Part shown: positions 24,301-36,828 of the stretch, one piece after another | How the letters are laid out: each line of letters opens with the position of its first letter | Numbering within the stretch: the stretch's first letter is position 1 | Source: Utricularia gibba | Lineage: Eukaryota; Streptophyta; Magnoliopsida; Lamiales; Lentibulariaceae | Length of the DNA: 64,000 bases | Reading direction: 5' to 3' | Assembly (NCBI GenBank): GCA_002189035.1 | Contig: NEEC01000002.1 | Coordinates: 2,108,001-2,172,000 of the forward strand | Position numbers and translations under genes: made by a program | The notes under the pieces: model-generated | What the model was told of the DNA's origin: nothing | What the model saw: only the letters and a program-made list of their open reading frames with translations | Databases searched by the model: none

Positions 24301-25332
24301 CAATACTCACCAGATGATCCTCTGTTTAATGCTAACAGGAATGCTCCTCCCAAAAACGTTGTGCAAACAATAAAATAAAAAGGGCTCCGATTTAAGCAGC
24401 TATGTGTACGATTACTGGTCTCCACATGATGATGTGAGATCCGAAAAAGATATATCAGCAAGCCAAGGCAACTTGCTACTGCGGACCAATACTGCAACCT
24501 GAGATACTGAAGCCCTGCTAAAGGCAAATACAAGGGCTACCTTTGGTCAGTATGACATCAAAACTTTCAACAAAAATTGGGTAAATTGAACTTATAAGCC
24601 AAAATTATGTAAACGCAAGTCCTATGAAACATAAGTTTCAACTCTATTGGCAGGTGTTCCGTTCATCTGCATTTTATCCTGTCACTAAAGCAATCGTCTT
24701 GGAAAAAAAAAACAAGGCTTTGGTATCATACCATTATATCCAATTTCGTGGGCAGGTGCTCTCTGATTCTGTATCAGCCTTGAGAGAAGAAGACCTGGCA
24801 GGGTAACTGCGCTGAGAAAAATCCCCGAGGAAGCACCAGGCCTAGCAAGTCAAAAAAAAAAAAAAAAATTCACATACAAAAAAAAAAAACACGCACACAC
24901 ACAATTTCAAGTGCTGTCTTTAGTTTCAAATGTAATATTACTATATACATAATCGTGATGGCAAGGCAAAACACTTTTGAAGTGCAGAGAAAAAATAAAA
25001 ATAAATTATACGAGCATGAAGGCGCTTCATGCAAAGATAAATTTTCATTAACACCCCAAAAAAATAAGAACTTTCAAGGAAGAAATTAAATTATCGCCAT
25101 AAACTGCGAAAGAACATCAAATTAATGTCACACACCTTGTCTTAAAGGATTTGGCGAGGGGATTGGCGGCATCATCGGCCACGATCTCGACGGACAGAGA
25201 GAAGAGTGACAGGAGCGAGAGAATAGATGCTTCCGGTGAAAGGGAAAGAGGCGTGGAGCAGAGAACCTTGACAATGTAGAGCAAAACCACAGCCCTTTCG
25301 CCGCTGAGCGGCAGCCACAGCGACCACATCAT
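21379..25332 (-). CDS. EVN: Dolichol kinase
   Basis: Fourteen exons, read leftwards: 25332-25136, 24841-24732, 24514-24311, 24181-24077, 23955-23885, 23793-23716, 23602-23388, 23303-23114, 23037-22972, 22804-22716, 22632-22518, 22132-22081, 21998-21898, 21492-21379. All are in phase and give 568 residues. The enzyme phosphorylates dolichol with CTP in the ER membrane, supplying dolichyl phosphate for N-glycosylation, GPI anchors and O-mannosylation. The C-terminal CTP-transferase region is diagnostic: FNDRPLAPFAG, GIGDTMASMVGHKYG, the CTP-site motif KKTVEGTAAG, and SGLLEAYTAQLDNAFIPL. Many membrane segments precede it, as in Arabidopsis EVAN. No frame break. The start is one of two tandem ATGs at 25327-25332. 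Confidence 0.96.
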
Positions 25333-26190
25333 GGATTAATCTCCCACCGGCGATGAATTCCTACAAAAATTCGCAACAATTCAAAACGGCTATCACAAGC
25401 GTGAAGCAGGGAGCCGTGAGAAACATCAGCATCTTCAACGCGCTTCGTTGACATTTCTCATTGATTAGATATTTTATTAAAATGAGTTTTTTTAGAAAAA
25501 AAATTGAGAAAATGGGTGATATAAGAAAATTAGGTGCGGGTCTTTCTAGTGGGCCGCAGGCCCGGCCCATTTTATTTAGAAATACTATATATACCACCCA
25601 TCTGTTCCATTTTTTTTTATCGGGTTAGTTTTCTACGTCCGCATGGTTTTAGGGAGTAATGTGTAGATTGTATGGTAGGGTTCTTGGCTGTAGGATCGTA
25701 GATGCATCAGGTAGGATCGTATGATGGATTTTCTTTCCAGCGAGTTCATGTTCTTCTTCTGTAAATGGCGATTCCTTCAATCATTGCAGTTCTTGCATTT
25801 CATTTCTATTTCGTGATACCGTGTGTGCGATCATTTGTTGATTCAAATACTTTCTGAGGTCCTTGCAATGGGAATGGAAACATAATGATGTTTTAATTTA
25901 CGATTTTTTTGATGTGCGGCTTGTAGTCCTAAATTCGTTGTATTTGATCCGGAAGGGATCCCTCATCTTTGTAGGAATCAAGAAGCCCATCTTCATTCCA
26001 TCAAAACATCACTCTCATGAACCTTTTTCAAGTTGCTAGCTTTGAATATGTATTCATTAGGTAATTACAAAATGTCAGTCGCAGGAATCTGTCATCATTT
26101 TGCCAGTCTTAATCAGTTATTGATTCAAGTTATTAAACAGATACTTTTGACAAAAATTTCGTATGCAAGGTTGTATGTATCCGTTAATTA

Positions 26191-26690
26191 ATTGCAGCAT
26201 CAATCTCTTATAGTCACGTGCAAGGTCGTGGTGTTTATGTGTGAAGTTATCGCAGCATCACTCTTTTGATCCTTATCTTCATATTCAAGGAGACGACCTC
26301 TATATCTGCATTGATAGCTATGAAATTGTTTATTCACTAAGTTATAGCATAATCACTCTTGTGATCCTATGTCCTCATTTCATTAATGTAGAGTTCGTTT
26401 ATTTGTGAACTGATTGCAGTGGATTACCTTTAAGATCCTTCATGGGTTACTCTCGTTATTCTTTATGGCTTAACCATCATATTGTATCTTGTCCACATCA
26501 TGACACTGTAAGTTAGTTATGCTTCGTATTTTATCCAGTAAGTTATTGCAACGTATCACTTCCGTGATTATGGCTATGGCACCCTTATTTTTTCATCATC
26601 TACATGTCATTCAGTTACTGCATCTGATTACTCATGTTCCTTAATCTCGCTGCTATATGAAGTCATTGCAGCTGATCGCTCTCCTGGCCC
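26191..26690 (+). repeat. Degenerate GTTATTGCAGCATCACTCTTGTGATCC motif array
   Basis: Seven diverged copies start near 26191, 26246, 26341, 26411, 26540, 26612 and 26659. Each has the pattern (A)GTTATTGCA followed by an ATCACT/GATTAC core and TGATCC-like end. Spacing is irregular (47 to 129 bases), so this is not a simple tandem repeat. There is no open frame through it. Confidence 0.5.
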
Positions 26691-27578
26691 TTTATTGTCA
26701 TGGCCATTCATGCTTATCCTCCCTGACATTACGCAAGTTACCAGCCTCTTCTCTCCCTGTTTGTTTAGTATCTCCCTCGAACCCCTTGAAAGGCCATTAG
26801 ACAACCGGAAGCCTTCAGGCTTTTACACCATTGTTCTTGATGGAATGAATGGCTGTTGTTGGTGATTTTCTGTCATCTTTTACACCATTGTTTGAAGCTG
26901 TGTTTGCAGGAGTATCCATCCATCCATCCTCCCAACATTGAGTTCCAAACTGGGCCATTGATCATGATTGCTTGTTTTCTGAGATTCAAGTGCCATGGGC
27001 TCCTTATTCGGCCCATGACCATCTCGCGCCGTGTGGTTACCCAAATTCAACCTGTTTTTTGCATGGGTGAGATATTCTATTGGAGGTAACGGTCCCAAGT
27101 TTCTTTTCTTTTGAATGAGCGAGCGCAAACAAACGCGTACGGCTCAAAGCATTGAATAGGTGTGTAGAAAAAAGCTATATATTTTATCCACATTAATGTC
27201 CTTGTGTGCGTTTCGTTTGGTTTGGTTTCGATTGGTTGTACAATGGGAACCACTCACAGGAAAATTTGGATGTCTAATCTACAAGTACTCCCGAAGCAAA
27301 TAATTGATATAATACAACATAAAATCAAGTGGGTAAAAAAAAGTGACAATAGATTCAATGTCACCACCTTCTTTTTTATTCCATTTTTTGGAAGCATCAT
27401 GGCCAACTTTAATTAATAATCAATATTCATCATCATATAGTTGGTTGGGTAGAGCATTAATAGAATCTTTTTCCCCATCAGTGAATAATAAATGGCGCAT
27501 CACTGCAGGGCGTCACAAATTCAAATTTGGCACCAGATGATTTACTCTTTTAGTTTGTGGAATATCGCCTTCGAAATT

Positions 27579-27600
27579 GTTATTATTATTATTATTATTT
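27579..27600 (+). repeat. (ATT)n microsatellite
   Basis: About seven perfect TTA/ATT units in the upstream region of the kinase gene. Confidence 0.85.
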
Positions 27601-28573
27601 AATGATGATGACGTTGATAATTAAATAATTAAATAAAACACGTGGCGGAATGTGTTGATGGAAGGGGTGGATGGGACCCAGTTGAAAAATAGGGAGATTT
27701 GGACGGAAAGGGCGTTGAAAACACGGGAACCTGACGCACAGCCAGCCTTTTTTTATTTTATTTTATTTTAAATTTAATCCGCTGATTAATGGCAGCAAAT
27801 AATTTTCGGAAATCGAAAATAAATATATATATTGTAAAAGAATTTTCATTCAACGAGGGTGAAGTGAAGTGAACTGACTGGTTTCACCTACCACCCGCTC
27901 TCTCTGGAATTGGTGGCTACTGCTTGCTACGGGTGGTAAGGTGAGGGGATCAGGGAGGCGGAGGGTAATTCGGTACATTCATGTGAGCTAGCTGTGAATG
28001 AGAGGGACCGCCGTGTACTCGTCTGAACGCTTTTATTTGCTCTGCGAAGAGCCCAGCCCCACGATACCCCTCCCACAATCAGTTACACTCCGATGCCGAA
28101 AAGTGTACCGGGAAACTAAATTCTTGTTCGTCGTTAGCGTGGGGGTGAGTGAATAGGAAGGAATTGGGGCTGCTTTGAGTGGGATTACGGATTGTTGAGC
28201 TTAGTTAGGTACGAATGAGAGAAAAAGTGTTGAGTTTCGTGCTTGCGGTGCGGATGTGGGTAGCTTAAATCTCGTCCCCTTTCTTCCTTATTGTTTTTCT
28301 TTCACTGGAGAGAATAGCAGTAATCCCTGTCTGTTATCGATTCGCTATTGTGGGTTAGTGTGGTTCGGATCTGTGCGAGATTCTTGAATTGTTGAGATCT
28401 ATGAAGTGGGCAACGCGGGCATTCACAATTGCGTATTTTTCTGTATGCCGTGGGTTTGAATTTCAGATGAGAGTTGCGGAAGGAAGAGTTCCTTAGTGTT
28501 GTTATCTATCGATTATTTTCAGTTACTTGTGTTGGGATTTTTTAAAGGACGGGCTTTGGTTCAATTTGTAGAA

Positions 28574-30749
28574 ATGGCTTGCTTTTCTTGTTGCATTAAA
28601 CCTCAGACTGAGGATTGCAATGAAGAACCAGACGCAAAAACGCTTCCCAGTTCAGGTTACTTCAACTTTTCTTGCTTTCCCATCTTCATCTCAAAGAATG
28701 GACCTTTTTTTGTTGTTTTGCTTCATTTATTGCATTGATTGGTGTTGCAGGAGGTGGGAAACGAAATGGGTATGCCAATGGTAATGGTAAGATGATAAAT
28801 GCAGCTTAGTGTTCTTTGGATTTCAATTATTGTACGGGTGAGATAGTCGCTGAGTTTTTCTTTTCCTGAATCCATTAGAAACGATGAAAAAAGGAGGTAT
28901 TGGGATTGCAAAAGTCAAGGAAACTGGGAAATCTGCTCGCAGCTTCACGTTCCGGGAATTGGCACAAGCTACTCAGAACTTCAGGGAGGCCAATCTCATC
29001 GGTGAAGGAGGTTTTGGTAGTGTTTACAAAGGTCGCCTTGATTCTGGCATGGTAAGCTTTCATTTTTCATTCAGTAATTACTTAATCAATCACTTGTGGA
29101 TTGCAGGTTTATATACTAATTATGGGTTCAAGGCGTCCCTTATCCCCCTTCCATTTATGTATTTTTTCTAGGTTTTTTGACGTATAATTATTTATAGTTA
29201 ATAATATCAATGGTTCTGTGCCCAAACCGTGTCGGTGTCGGCCACCGGAAACGGAGGGTTGAATTTCAGAGCAGACCCTGAGAGAGTGAGAGACCTTTTC
29301 CATTTTCAGTGTCTTATAGGGCCCACCACATTTCTAAATTTTTATTCTATTTTTAGTATTATTCCAAGTTCTAGTTTTGTTTAAGCTGCTCTAGGGGTGA
29401 ACTTAGTTGATCATGGATTAGAAGAAGAATTTTTAGTGAACTTCAAAACGCTGTATGTCAATGATTTTAGATGCTTCATGTTGCCTCACTGGTTAGCTGT
29501 CTTGATCAGGTTGTTGCTGTGAAGCAGCTTAACCATGAAGGGCTTCAAGGCAACCAAGAGTTCATTGTGGAGGTTCTCATGCTAAGTTTACTGCACCATC
29601 CCAACCTTGTGAACTTGATCGGTTATTGTGCGGATGGGGATCAGAGACTCCTTGTTTATGAGTTCATGCAGATGGGAAGCCTGGAGAATCATCTTTTTGG
29701 TAATTCATCATGTGTTGTTTTTTGAGTTTGCATATGAAGAGCATACTGCTTGCCTTTGGCTACCTTCTCTTTTATCATCTGTAGCAGTACTTAGATTTTG
29801 TTGAGAACTTCACTTTCTCTAAGCCGATTACCCTGAAGCTTTAGTCGATGAAATTGAATCCTTTATTTTCTTTGTGGCTCAAGACTCCTCAGGGAATGTT
29901 TGGCTACTTAAGTTGTGATGCTCTGAAGCTGGGTTGGGGAATGCATATCTCAGCTGCTAATGGTTTTACTTTTGTGTGTTGCTCAAGATATGCAGCCCAG
30001 TCAAAAGCCACTGCGTTGGAGCACTAGACTGAAGATTGCTGTAGGCACAGCCCGTGGACTTGAATATCTTCACTGCAAGGCCAATCCACCTGTTATTTAC
30101 CGTGATCTCAAGTCTTCAAACATATTGTTGGACAGCGAGTTCAATGTGAAGTTGTCTGATTTCGGGCTCGCGAAGCTCGGGCCGGTCGGAGACAACACTC
30201 ATGTCTCAACCCGAGTGATGGGTACCTACGGCTACTGTGCCCCAGAATACGCCATGAGTGGGAAACTCACTCTGAAATCTGATATATACAGCTTCGGTGT
30301 GGTTCTACTGGAACTGATCACCGGGCGTAAGGCCATCGACACGGACAAGGTTGCCGGAGAACAGAATCTCATTGCCTGGGTACGTTTGCATCCTTTGTGG
30401 CTACTGTTTCCGGCTCGAAATCTGCTGACACCAATTGATGATCAAACAGGCTCGTCCCTTCCTGAAGGACCGTCGGAAGTTCGTGCAGATAGTTGACCCT
30501 CTTCTAGAAGCGCGTTTCTCCACCCGCAGTCTGCACCACGCGATCGCCATAGCAGCGATGTGTCTGCAGGAACAGGCCAGTTTTCGTCCCCTCATCAGTG
30601 ACATCGTTTTGGCCCTCGAGTTCTTATCTTCTCAAGCTGAGGAGTCTGCCAGAGGCCGATCACACAGCCGTACGTCATCGTCCCCGTCTCAGCTCGACGT
30701 GAAACCCAACTCCGTGAGGCTCTCCACCGATGCAACTGCTGCACAATGA
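28574..30749 (+). CDS. PBL: Receptor-like cytoplasmic kinase, subfamily VII (PBS1-like)
   Basis: Exons 28574-28655, 28751-28786, 28879-29051, 29510-29699, 29988-30379 and 30450-30749, giving 390 residues. The Ser/Thr kinase domain has [11 protein letters not shown], the ATP-binding Lys102 (VVAVKQL), catalytic Asp200 (YRDLKSSN), DFGLAK with Asp218, and the activation segment [17 protein letters not shown]. The Gly-Asp-Asn-Thr-His-Val-Ser stretch is at the position where PBS1 has its AvrPphB cleavage site, but it is not identical. The N-terminus MACFSCC lacks Gly2, so membrane attachment would be by palmitoylation rather than myristoylation. Family members relay signals from pattern-recognition or developmental receptors. 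A Ser-rich tail follows the kinase domain. Frame intact; exact PBL number unresolved. Confidence 0.95.
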
Positions 30750-31132
30750 ACAAGCTTTGGGTCATGGAGCTGATGCAGGAATGGGAGATGTTGATCGTTA
30801 GGTAGGTATCTATGATGTAGCGGAAACACACACACAAAAAAAAGATGTTCTTTCTTAGCCAAGGATTGTAAATAGATGCTGGAACTCAGTTTCATTTGTT
30901 CAGAGACTTGGAGAGGTCACTTATTGCTTATTCCTTGAGAGCTACCAAACAACAGACAAGAACAAGATGGTAAAAGAAATGATTCAGAACAAATCTTGCA
31001 GCTCAGCATTACGCTAGCCGGGGGGTTTCGGCTGATGTACCAACCGAAAAAAGAAGACAAGAGTGGAGAGAAAAACAAGTAGACAACGAGGGACTCGAGG
31101 CACATTCACTGACTGAGTCTGGTGATTCAGAA
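30750..31132. other. Convergent 3' intergenic stretch
   Basis: Short space between two convergent genes, presumably both 3' untranslated regions. Nothing else is seen. Confidence 0.5.
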
Positions 31133-33727
31133 TCAGATATCTAGTTGTTCAAGGCATCTGACCACGGTATTCACATCGGAATCCGAAGAATCGCTGTCCA
31201 CCTCATCCACCAGTCTCGGAAGTGGAAGGTTGGAAGAAGATGAATGTTGATCGTCCCGTCGGCAAGGGGGGGCTGGGAACACTGGAACCACAGGTCTGCT
31301 GATGGCTTTTACTGATGGATGGCACTGGATTACTTGAGGTGAGTTTGGAGCCGGTCGCGGCGGCGCTGAGTAGACTGGTATTGACGTCCTTATTGTCACC
31401 GGTGGAGCGATTCCCTGGTAAGAAGGCTGCATACAGTGCTTCAACGGGGCAAAAGGAGCTGCCCCAACTCCATACCTGGAACTACTGGTTGCACAGGTCT
31501 CCGGTGTGGATCGGTAGTTGGAGGGGGATGACCGGTTTTGAGATGGAGCCCGCTGATAAAATAATGGCAGCATTTTGGATGTTGACACCACGGGGCGCTG
31601 CGGGCTCAACGGGCGAGGCCCAGATGATGGAAACTTCGGCTGAACTGATGAAGAGGGCGACAGATTCGGCAAAGTGCTGGAGGTGATCGTCTCAAGCTTC
31701 CCTTTTAGACGATAGTTCTGCAATGCCCTGGCTATCCTAATCTGCTCCTGCTCATCACTGTTCACGTGTTCGCTTGCAGACCCTGCGTCCTGCTGAGCCA
31801 CTGATCAAAGTGAAAACCATCAGGTGAATCAAGCACATCGGATCAGTGAAAATGTAAGATGACGCAAGAGGAAGTTTCAAGTACATTGCTTTAGGGACAA
31901 CCAAGCAGCAAGAGCAGCATTCTTCTCAGCTTGCTTCTTGTTCTTTGCTGGTTCCCCTCGAAATGTAATTCCCGCCAGTTCAACGGTCCCCGTGAACACA
32001 GGTAGATGACTTAAACCGGACCGAAAAGTTGTGTAGTACGGCAAAGGAGAGCCAACCCTCTGAGCAACCTCTTGCAAAAGGTTCTTGTAAACCCCTGTTT
32101 CATCCTGAAAACACAGGCCCCCACATGCACGAAAAAACAAATTCCATGAATAAACAGAAATCCAATATTCAAAATGGGAACATGAAGCGAAGCAGTTGAA
32201 AATAATAAATACAACGATCTCATAAAGACTCCAAGGAGGGGGACAGGCACATGAATGCAGCAGCAGCACCACCAAGCTGTGGATAAGCATAATAAATGAA
32301 AGAAGACAAGACTACCAGTAACACCTCTTTTGCTCTAAAGTTTACTTTTACCATACGGTAATTAATACAATAATAACCTTCATAAAGATAAGGTAACAGA
32401 GCAGCCATGCAGCGGGCCCTTACAAGGATACATAAACAAATTACAAGAGGGGGAGAAAAAGAAAATCAGTATCAATGAGAAATGAAGATAAAAGATGCTG
32501 GCATCATTTGATGCGTCAGGCTCCTTTCATGCATTTAATTGAAAAATAAAGAGAGTCAACAATTTCAGCCATCCATCTCTGTCATTCCATCAAAATCATA
32601 CAACTAACTCGATAAATGTATGTAATTTTGACTGGAAACATTTTCCAGTAGATCTCACACGGTTTCAAGTTCCAGAAGGTCTAATATGAACCAGCTTGCT
32701 TGCGTAATTATCAAGTATTAGGTAGCAGCATGACCCTCCATTTTCCAAACACTTGACCCAGGGAACCAACTTCCAAGAATAGGCTTCTTCTGCAAAGTTT
32801 ACATAACTAAACTAGCCTACAGATGTGCATCAATGCAAATCCAGTTCCAGTACTATACTAAGCCCCCATGAACTTGAACAAAAGTTCGGAAATCACAAGC
32901 AAACATGGAAATGAAATCTGTAAACTAGGAAGACCACCTCAGTGAAACTGAAGAAATTAAGTGGTAAGAGATTCAAAAAGTTTAGCACTGAGAAAAAGGT
33001 GGTGGTGGGAAGGTGCCATAATCAATGCTCAGACTATCAATCTTGTCATCACCCTCCATTAACAGCTGTTCTAGGGCCTCCTTGCATTAAATGGCGGGGT
33101 ATTTTCGCCATTCAACTTTTCATTCCACCACCACCAAGAACAAGGATGAAAATGAGGCTGTTTGTTCTTGAATCTGGAAAGTTCGCAAGACATTTTGATA
33201 CCCAAACTTTACAGATGTGAGGGGTTGTTTTTTGTCACATCACGACTTAGATGCGTTGAAGTTAGGTTCATTCTCGCGAACGCAACCAACGGCGGCCGGA
33301 GAAAGCAACAGCTTTCCGACCAGCGGCACACACAGTCAAAAGGACTTCAAATTATAGGATCGTGAAAATCAGGATGCTATAAACAAGTTTCTTTTTAGGC
33401 AGGGTGTGAAATAGGAAGCAAATGAATACGAATTTTACCAAATAAAAATTAAACACGATGGCGCCGGAAAACAGAACTTACGAGGATGCGAGCGGCGAGG
33501 GACTGAGAAACCCCCCGCGAAGAGAGTGAAGCGAGAGCCGCCTCAGCGGCAGAGTGCTCAGCCTGGCGGAGTGTAGAGCAGTACTGAGGGCTCTCGAAAT
33601 TCTCGCCATTGAAATTGACAACCGCCTTGAACCGCGGCGCGTGATCGGGACCTTCCCTCACGCAGGTGTACGATGGTAGATTGAAGCAGCTTCGCTGCGC
33701 CAGCTCCTGAAGCTGGTTCTTGTACAT
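31133..33727 (-). CDS. DRB: Double-stranded RNA-binding protein (DRB2/3/5-like)
   Basis: Three exons, read leftwards: 33727-33482, 32104-31885 and 31800-31133, giving 377 residues, with a 1.4 kb first intron. Two dsRNA-binding motifs are at residues 1-70 (MYKNQLQELAQRSCFNLPSY, AEHSAAEAALASL) and about 86-155 (VYKNLLQEVAQRVGSPLPYY, KQAEKNAALAAWLSL). The C-terminal half is Pro/Ser-rich and disordered, ending in an acidic SDSSDSD stretch. Plant DRBs partner Dicer-like proteins or act in translational repression and antiviral RNA silencing. The start at 33725-33727 reproduces the invariant DRB N-terminus. The tail length and lack of extra domains fit DRB2, DRB3 or DRB5 rather than HYL1. No frame break. 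Confidence 0.93.
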
Positions 33728-34723
33728 CGCTCCCTCAGCCTTCCTTTTTCCGATAGGGGGGAGAAATGTGGGTCGGGCCTTTATCCTATTCGGATCCGGA
33801 CCAAAACGGGCGGCCGATGCTATACAGTTTTGAGCGTCTGACTGAAGACCTGGGTGCTCAGAAAAAGGGATTCATGATTCGTTGCAGAAGGAAACCTGGA
33901 ACTGCAACTGGAAGGAGAAGAAACAAAGAGAAGAAGAAGGTAGGCACCTTTTGAACTCCATTCCTTTCATCCTTTTCTCCATATATAAACGCCATCTAAA
34001 TAAATCTCCACCCTTGATTTCTCTGCACCCTCACAATCTCCACCGTCGATTACAAATTTAATACTCCAATTTATTTTAATCCTCAAAATAATCTCTATTT
34101 TTTAATCACATTATTTTTAATAGTAACCTTTAATTACTCGCAAATTTTATTTCACATTTTTTTATTATTAAATTTATTTTTAAAATCCATAATTAATCGA
34201 AACCGGTGCGGGCAACCAACCACGGATTTGATTGGTGGCTTCTAACGCAAGTGAACCGGCGGTCCAAGTGGACCGATCCATGCATTTATGGCGGGGGAAC
34301 ATCTTTAGTGACGTCCACGTGTTTCATTTCTTGACCCGACGCGAATGTCCAAAATACCCCCGTGGGTCCATCAACAACCCCCCACGTAAGCGGTGCTCTG
34401 CATTTCTCAGATATCACATTTCCCACATAAAATCCAAAATTAATTTCATGCAAATTTAATGCCATTTATGAATTATCATTAAATAAAAAATTAATATACG
34501 ATGTATTTTATTCAATAAAAACTAGCGCCGTTGTAAATTCAGTATCATCGTTGAGATTTGATTATATAATTTTGGTATTATATATAACGATTTACTTATA
34601 TGATATTATTCATTTCGAACATATAATTTTCATGATTTTACGTATGTATACATTAATATGAAGGTGATGGATGTGGATTAAGGATGAATGATATGGATGT
34701 TCATAGGGGATAGCAGATGAGAA
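33728..34723. other. DRB promoter and BDG 3' region
   Basis: The DRB leader is next to 33728, and the rest is AT-rich. The 3' untranslated region of the hydrolase occupies the right end. No gene is seen. Confidence 0.5.
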
Positions 34724-36783
34724 TCAGCCGGTGGCGTTCTCCCAAATTTCTTCCAGCTCCCTGGCGAAGTCCCTTTGTCTTCCCACGACGATGGTGATGT
34801 GGTCCTTGTTCTCCACGACACGGAGGCGAGCTCGTTCCACTCGAGATCGGAAGTTGTGGCTGCACTCCACCGGGATGAGGGAATCCTTCTTCCCATGGTA
34901 CAGTACGACGGGGCAGTTCAGCCGGGTGTTCACCTCATCCAGGTATCTCTCCATCCGAGCGCCGCCGCCGCACATGACGTTGTGCAGGGTGTGCCAAGCT
35001 GCGGTGTGGGTGTGCATGAAGAAGCCCTCTATCAGGTAAGTTCTCATCCTGCAACACCAACAAATGAACCCTCCAGATTGCAAAAACCAGATGAAAGTTT
35101 TGTGTGTTTTTTGTTAGTTTCTGAACAGGTTTAATTGTGGATGTCTTTTTTTTACCATAAGCACACCCAACTACAGGAGGAAGGCAGTGAGATTCCCTGA
35201 TGTGTTTATTTCGTTCCCTGACAGATAACTTGAAGTTGGTACCTGTTTCGCGTGAGGAGTTTGGCTAGAGATTCCCATACCCGGTGCTGCCTGCTGAGAA
35301 GAAGGCAAACTGTGCGGCTGACGTGCTCGTACCAGCAACCCAACGACGCCGCGAAGGCATACGCCGGCCAAATCCGCCGCGGCGCCACCCGCCGCATCAT
35401 GTACTGGGTAGCGTTTTCTCCTCTGGGCACCGGAAAACATGGCTGCCACATATCAAGCACACGAGTCACCGGACTGAACTCAACTGGAACCTCCCTCAGT
35501 TAAAAGGTTAAAGATGATGCAATTCCCAACCCCCACCCACCACATTCCTGAATCCTTCCCACTTACCTTGTCGCAAGTAAATAAGAATGAGAGCGATTCC
35601 TAGTGGGAATTTCGGGCACAGAGTCCCTTGTGTCTTTGTCCCTAGAGAGAGGAGGGCTCTGCTACACTATCACACTGAACAAATAATTCTATGGAGAAGG
35701 AGTAGATGACCACCCCCGTCATTATTCTCTTACTGACCCTGTGGTCATGTCCCATAAATGCCATTTCACTTTAAACGCAAACCCAAATCATTCACCACAC
35801 AGTCGCCATCACCCACAAACCATACCATACTGCTTTGATTGGCTATTGATGAGGAGTTTTGACATGAATGGGAATCGGGAACTCACCGGGGCGAGCAGGG
35901 TGAGTGACTTGACGCGGCCTGGGTGCTTGAGGGCTAGAGCCAGGGCGAGGATGCTGCCCAGAGAATGGGCGACAATGTGGAAGGACTTCACATCGTGGGC
36001 GCCGAGAACTGAGGATTCTATCATCTCTACGTGCTCTCTGAGCGTGTAGAGTGAGTCCTCTGGCTTGGGACTACGTCCGAACCCCAGCAGATCTACGGCA
36101 AAGAACCTGTATTTGGACTTTGCTTTCGGGGAGAAGTTTGGGTACAGCGTCTCTGTCCAGAAACCGGAGGAGGAGATGAATCCGTGGATGAAGAGAACAT
36201 CTTCTTCTGCACAGAAGAGAGTCTGTTTAAAAAAGTGCACAGTACTTTCACCGGTTATTTTGTATTTTATTTTACCTCCTCCACCGTGCCATCCATCTTG
36301 ACGAAGAGGGAGTCCTTGCAACAAGAAATGCATGCACTGCAGTCGCAATCGGACCACCGGGGACTCGACAGCTTCTGCTTCCCGACGATTCTCTGCTGCA
36401 GCATTTCCGAATTGACACTGTACATGGACCCGGAACGCCTCCGGGGGATTTCTTCAGGGCGAACTCCTCCATCACCGGGGGGCGCGTGAAAAGGGTATCC
36501 GAGATTTCGTCCAACTGCAGCTTACTCGACGTGAGCCGGAAAATCTTCGGCTCCGCTGCGTCGGAAACCAGGATCTCACCATTGCTCCACGTGACCGCCC
36601 CCTTAGCCGGGGAACAGTAACAAGGCTTGCACTCCGCATCCATCACCAAATCCGCCGCCTTGTAGAAGTAGCAGAGAAGAATGTCGAGAAGATCGAAGAA
36701 AGTGAAGACAATAAAGCTGAAGAAGGCATTCAGGAGCCCCCAGCCATCGCCGTCACCGACTTGGCTCGCTCCTTCAACTCCAT
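34724..36783 (-). CDS. BDG: BODYGUARD-type alpha/beta hydrolase, two frame breaks in exon 1
   Basis: Four exons, read leftwards: 36783-36276, 36222-35887 (or 36206-35887), 35442-35243 and 35048-34724. BODYGUARD proteins are epidermal extracellular hydrolases needed for normal cutin and suberin layers. Family marks are WKPCYC-like CKPCYCS, LDEISDTLFTRPP, PRWSDCDCSACISC, DVLFIHGFISSS, VAHSLGS (nucleophile Ser), VAPRRIWP, GKKDSLIP (Asp) and ENKDHITIVVGRQ (His). Exon 1 changes frame twice: at the CCCCC run 36737-36741 after MELKERAKSVTAMAGG, and at the GGGGG run 36443-36447. Adding one base to each run gives 456 residues, near the family length of about 470. Intron 1 is 53 bases if the acceptor is at 36223 and 69 bases if at 36207, the better pyrimidine tract; the latter would need one more base. 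Confidence 0.88.
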
Positions 36784-36820
36784 ACTTCCAGCGAAGACGC
36801 ACAGAGAATGCAAACAGACG

Positions 36821-36828
36821 TATTTATA
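36821..36828 (-). promoter_or_regulatory. TATA-like box of the BODYGUARD gene
   Basis: TATAAATA on the minus strand lies 38 bases before the ATG. This is close to the start codon, so the leader would be short. Confidence 0.45.

Larger units (their letters stand above)
25333..28573. other. 3.2 kb divergent promoter region, dolichol kinase / RLCK
   Basis: Adjacent to 25333 is the dolichol kinase leader. From 25620 to 27120 is a pyrimidine-rich, transcript-like stretch without coding capacity, holding a degenerate motif array (26191-26690). An ATT microsatellite lies at 27579-27600. From about 27850 to 28573 the sequence looks like the RLCK promoter and 5' untranslated region. Confidence 0.5.

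Noticed and set aside
36784-36802. Longer BDG N-terminus starting at 36802
   Set aside because: The codon there is GTG and a stop lies just upstream in that frame. The ATG at 36781-36783 gives a family-like N-terminus.
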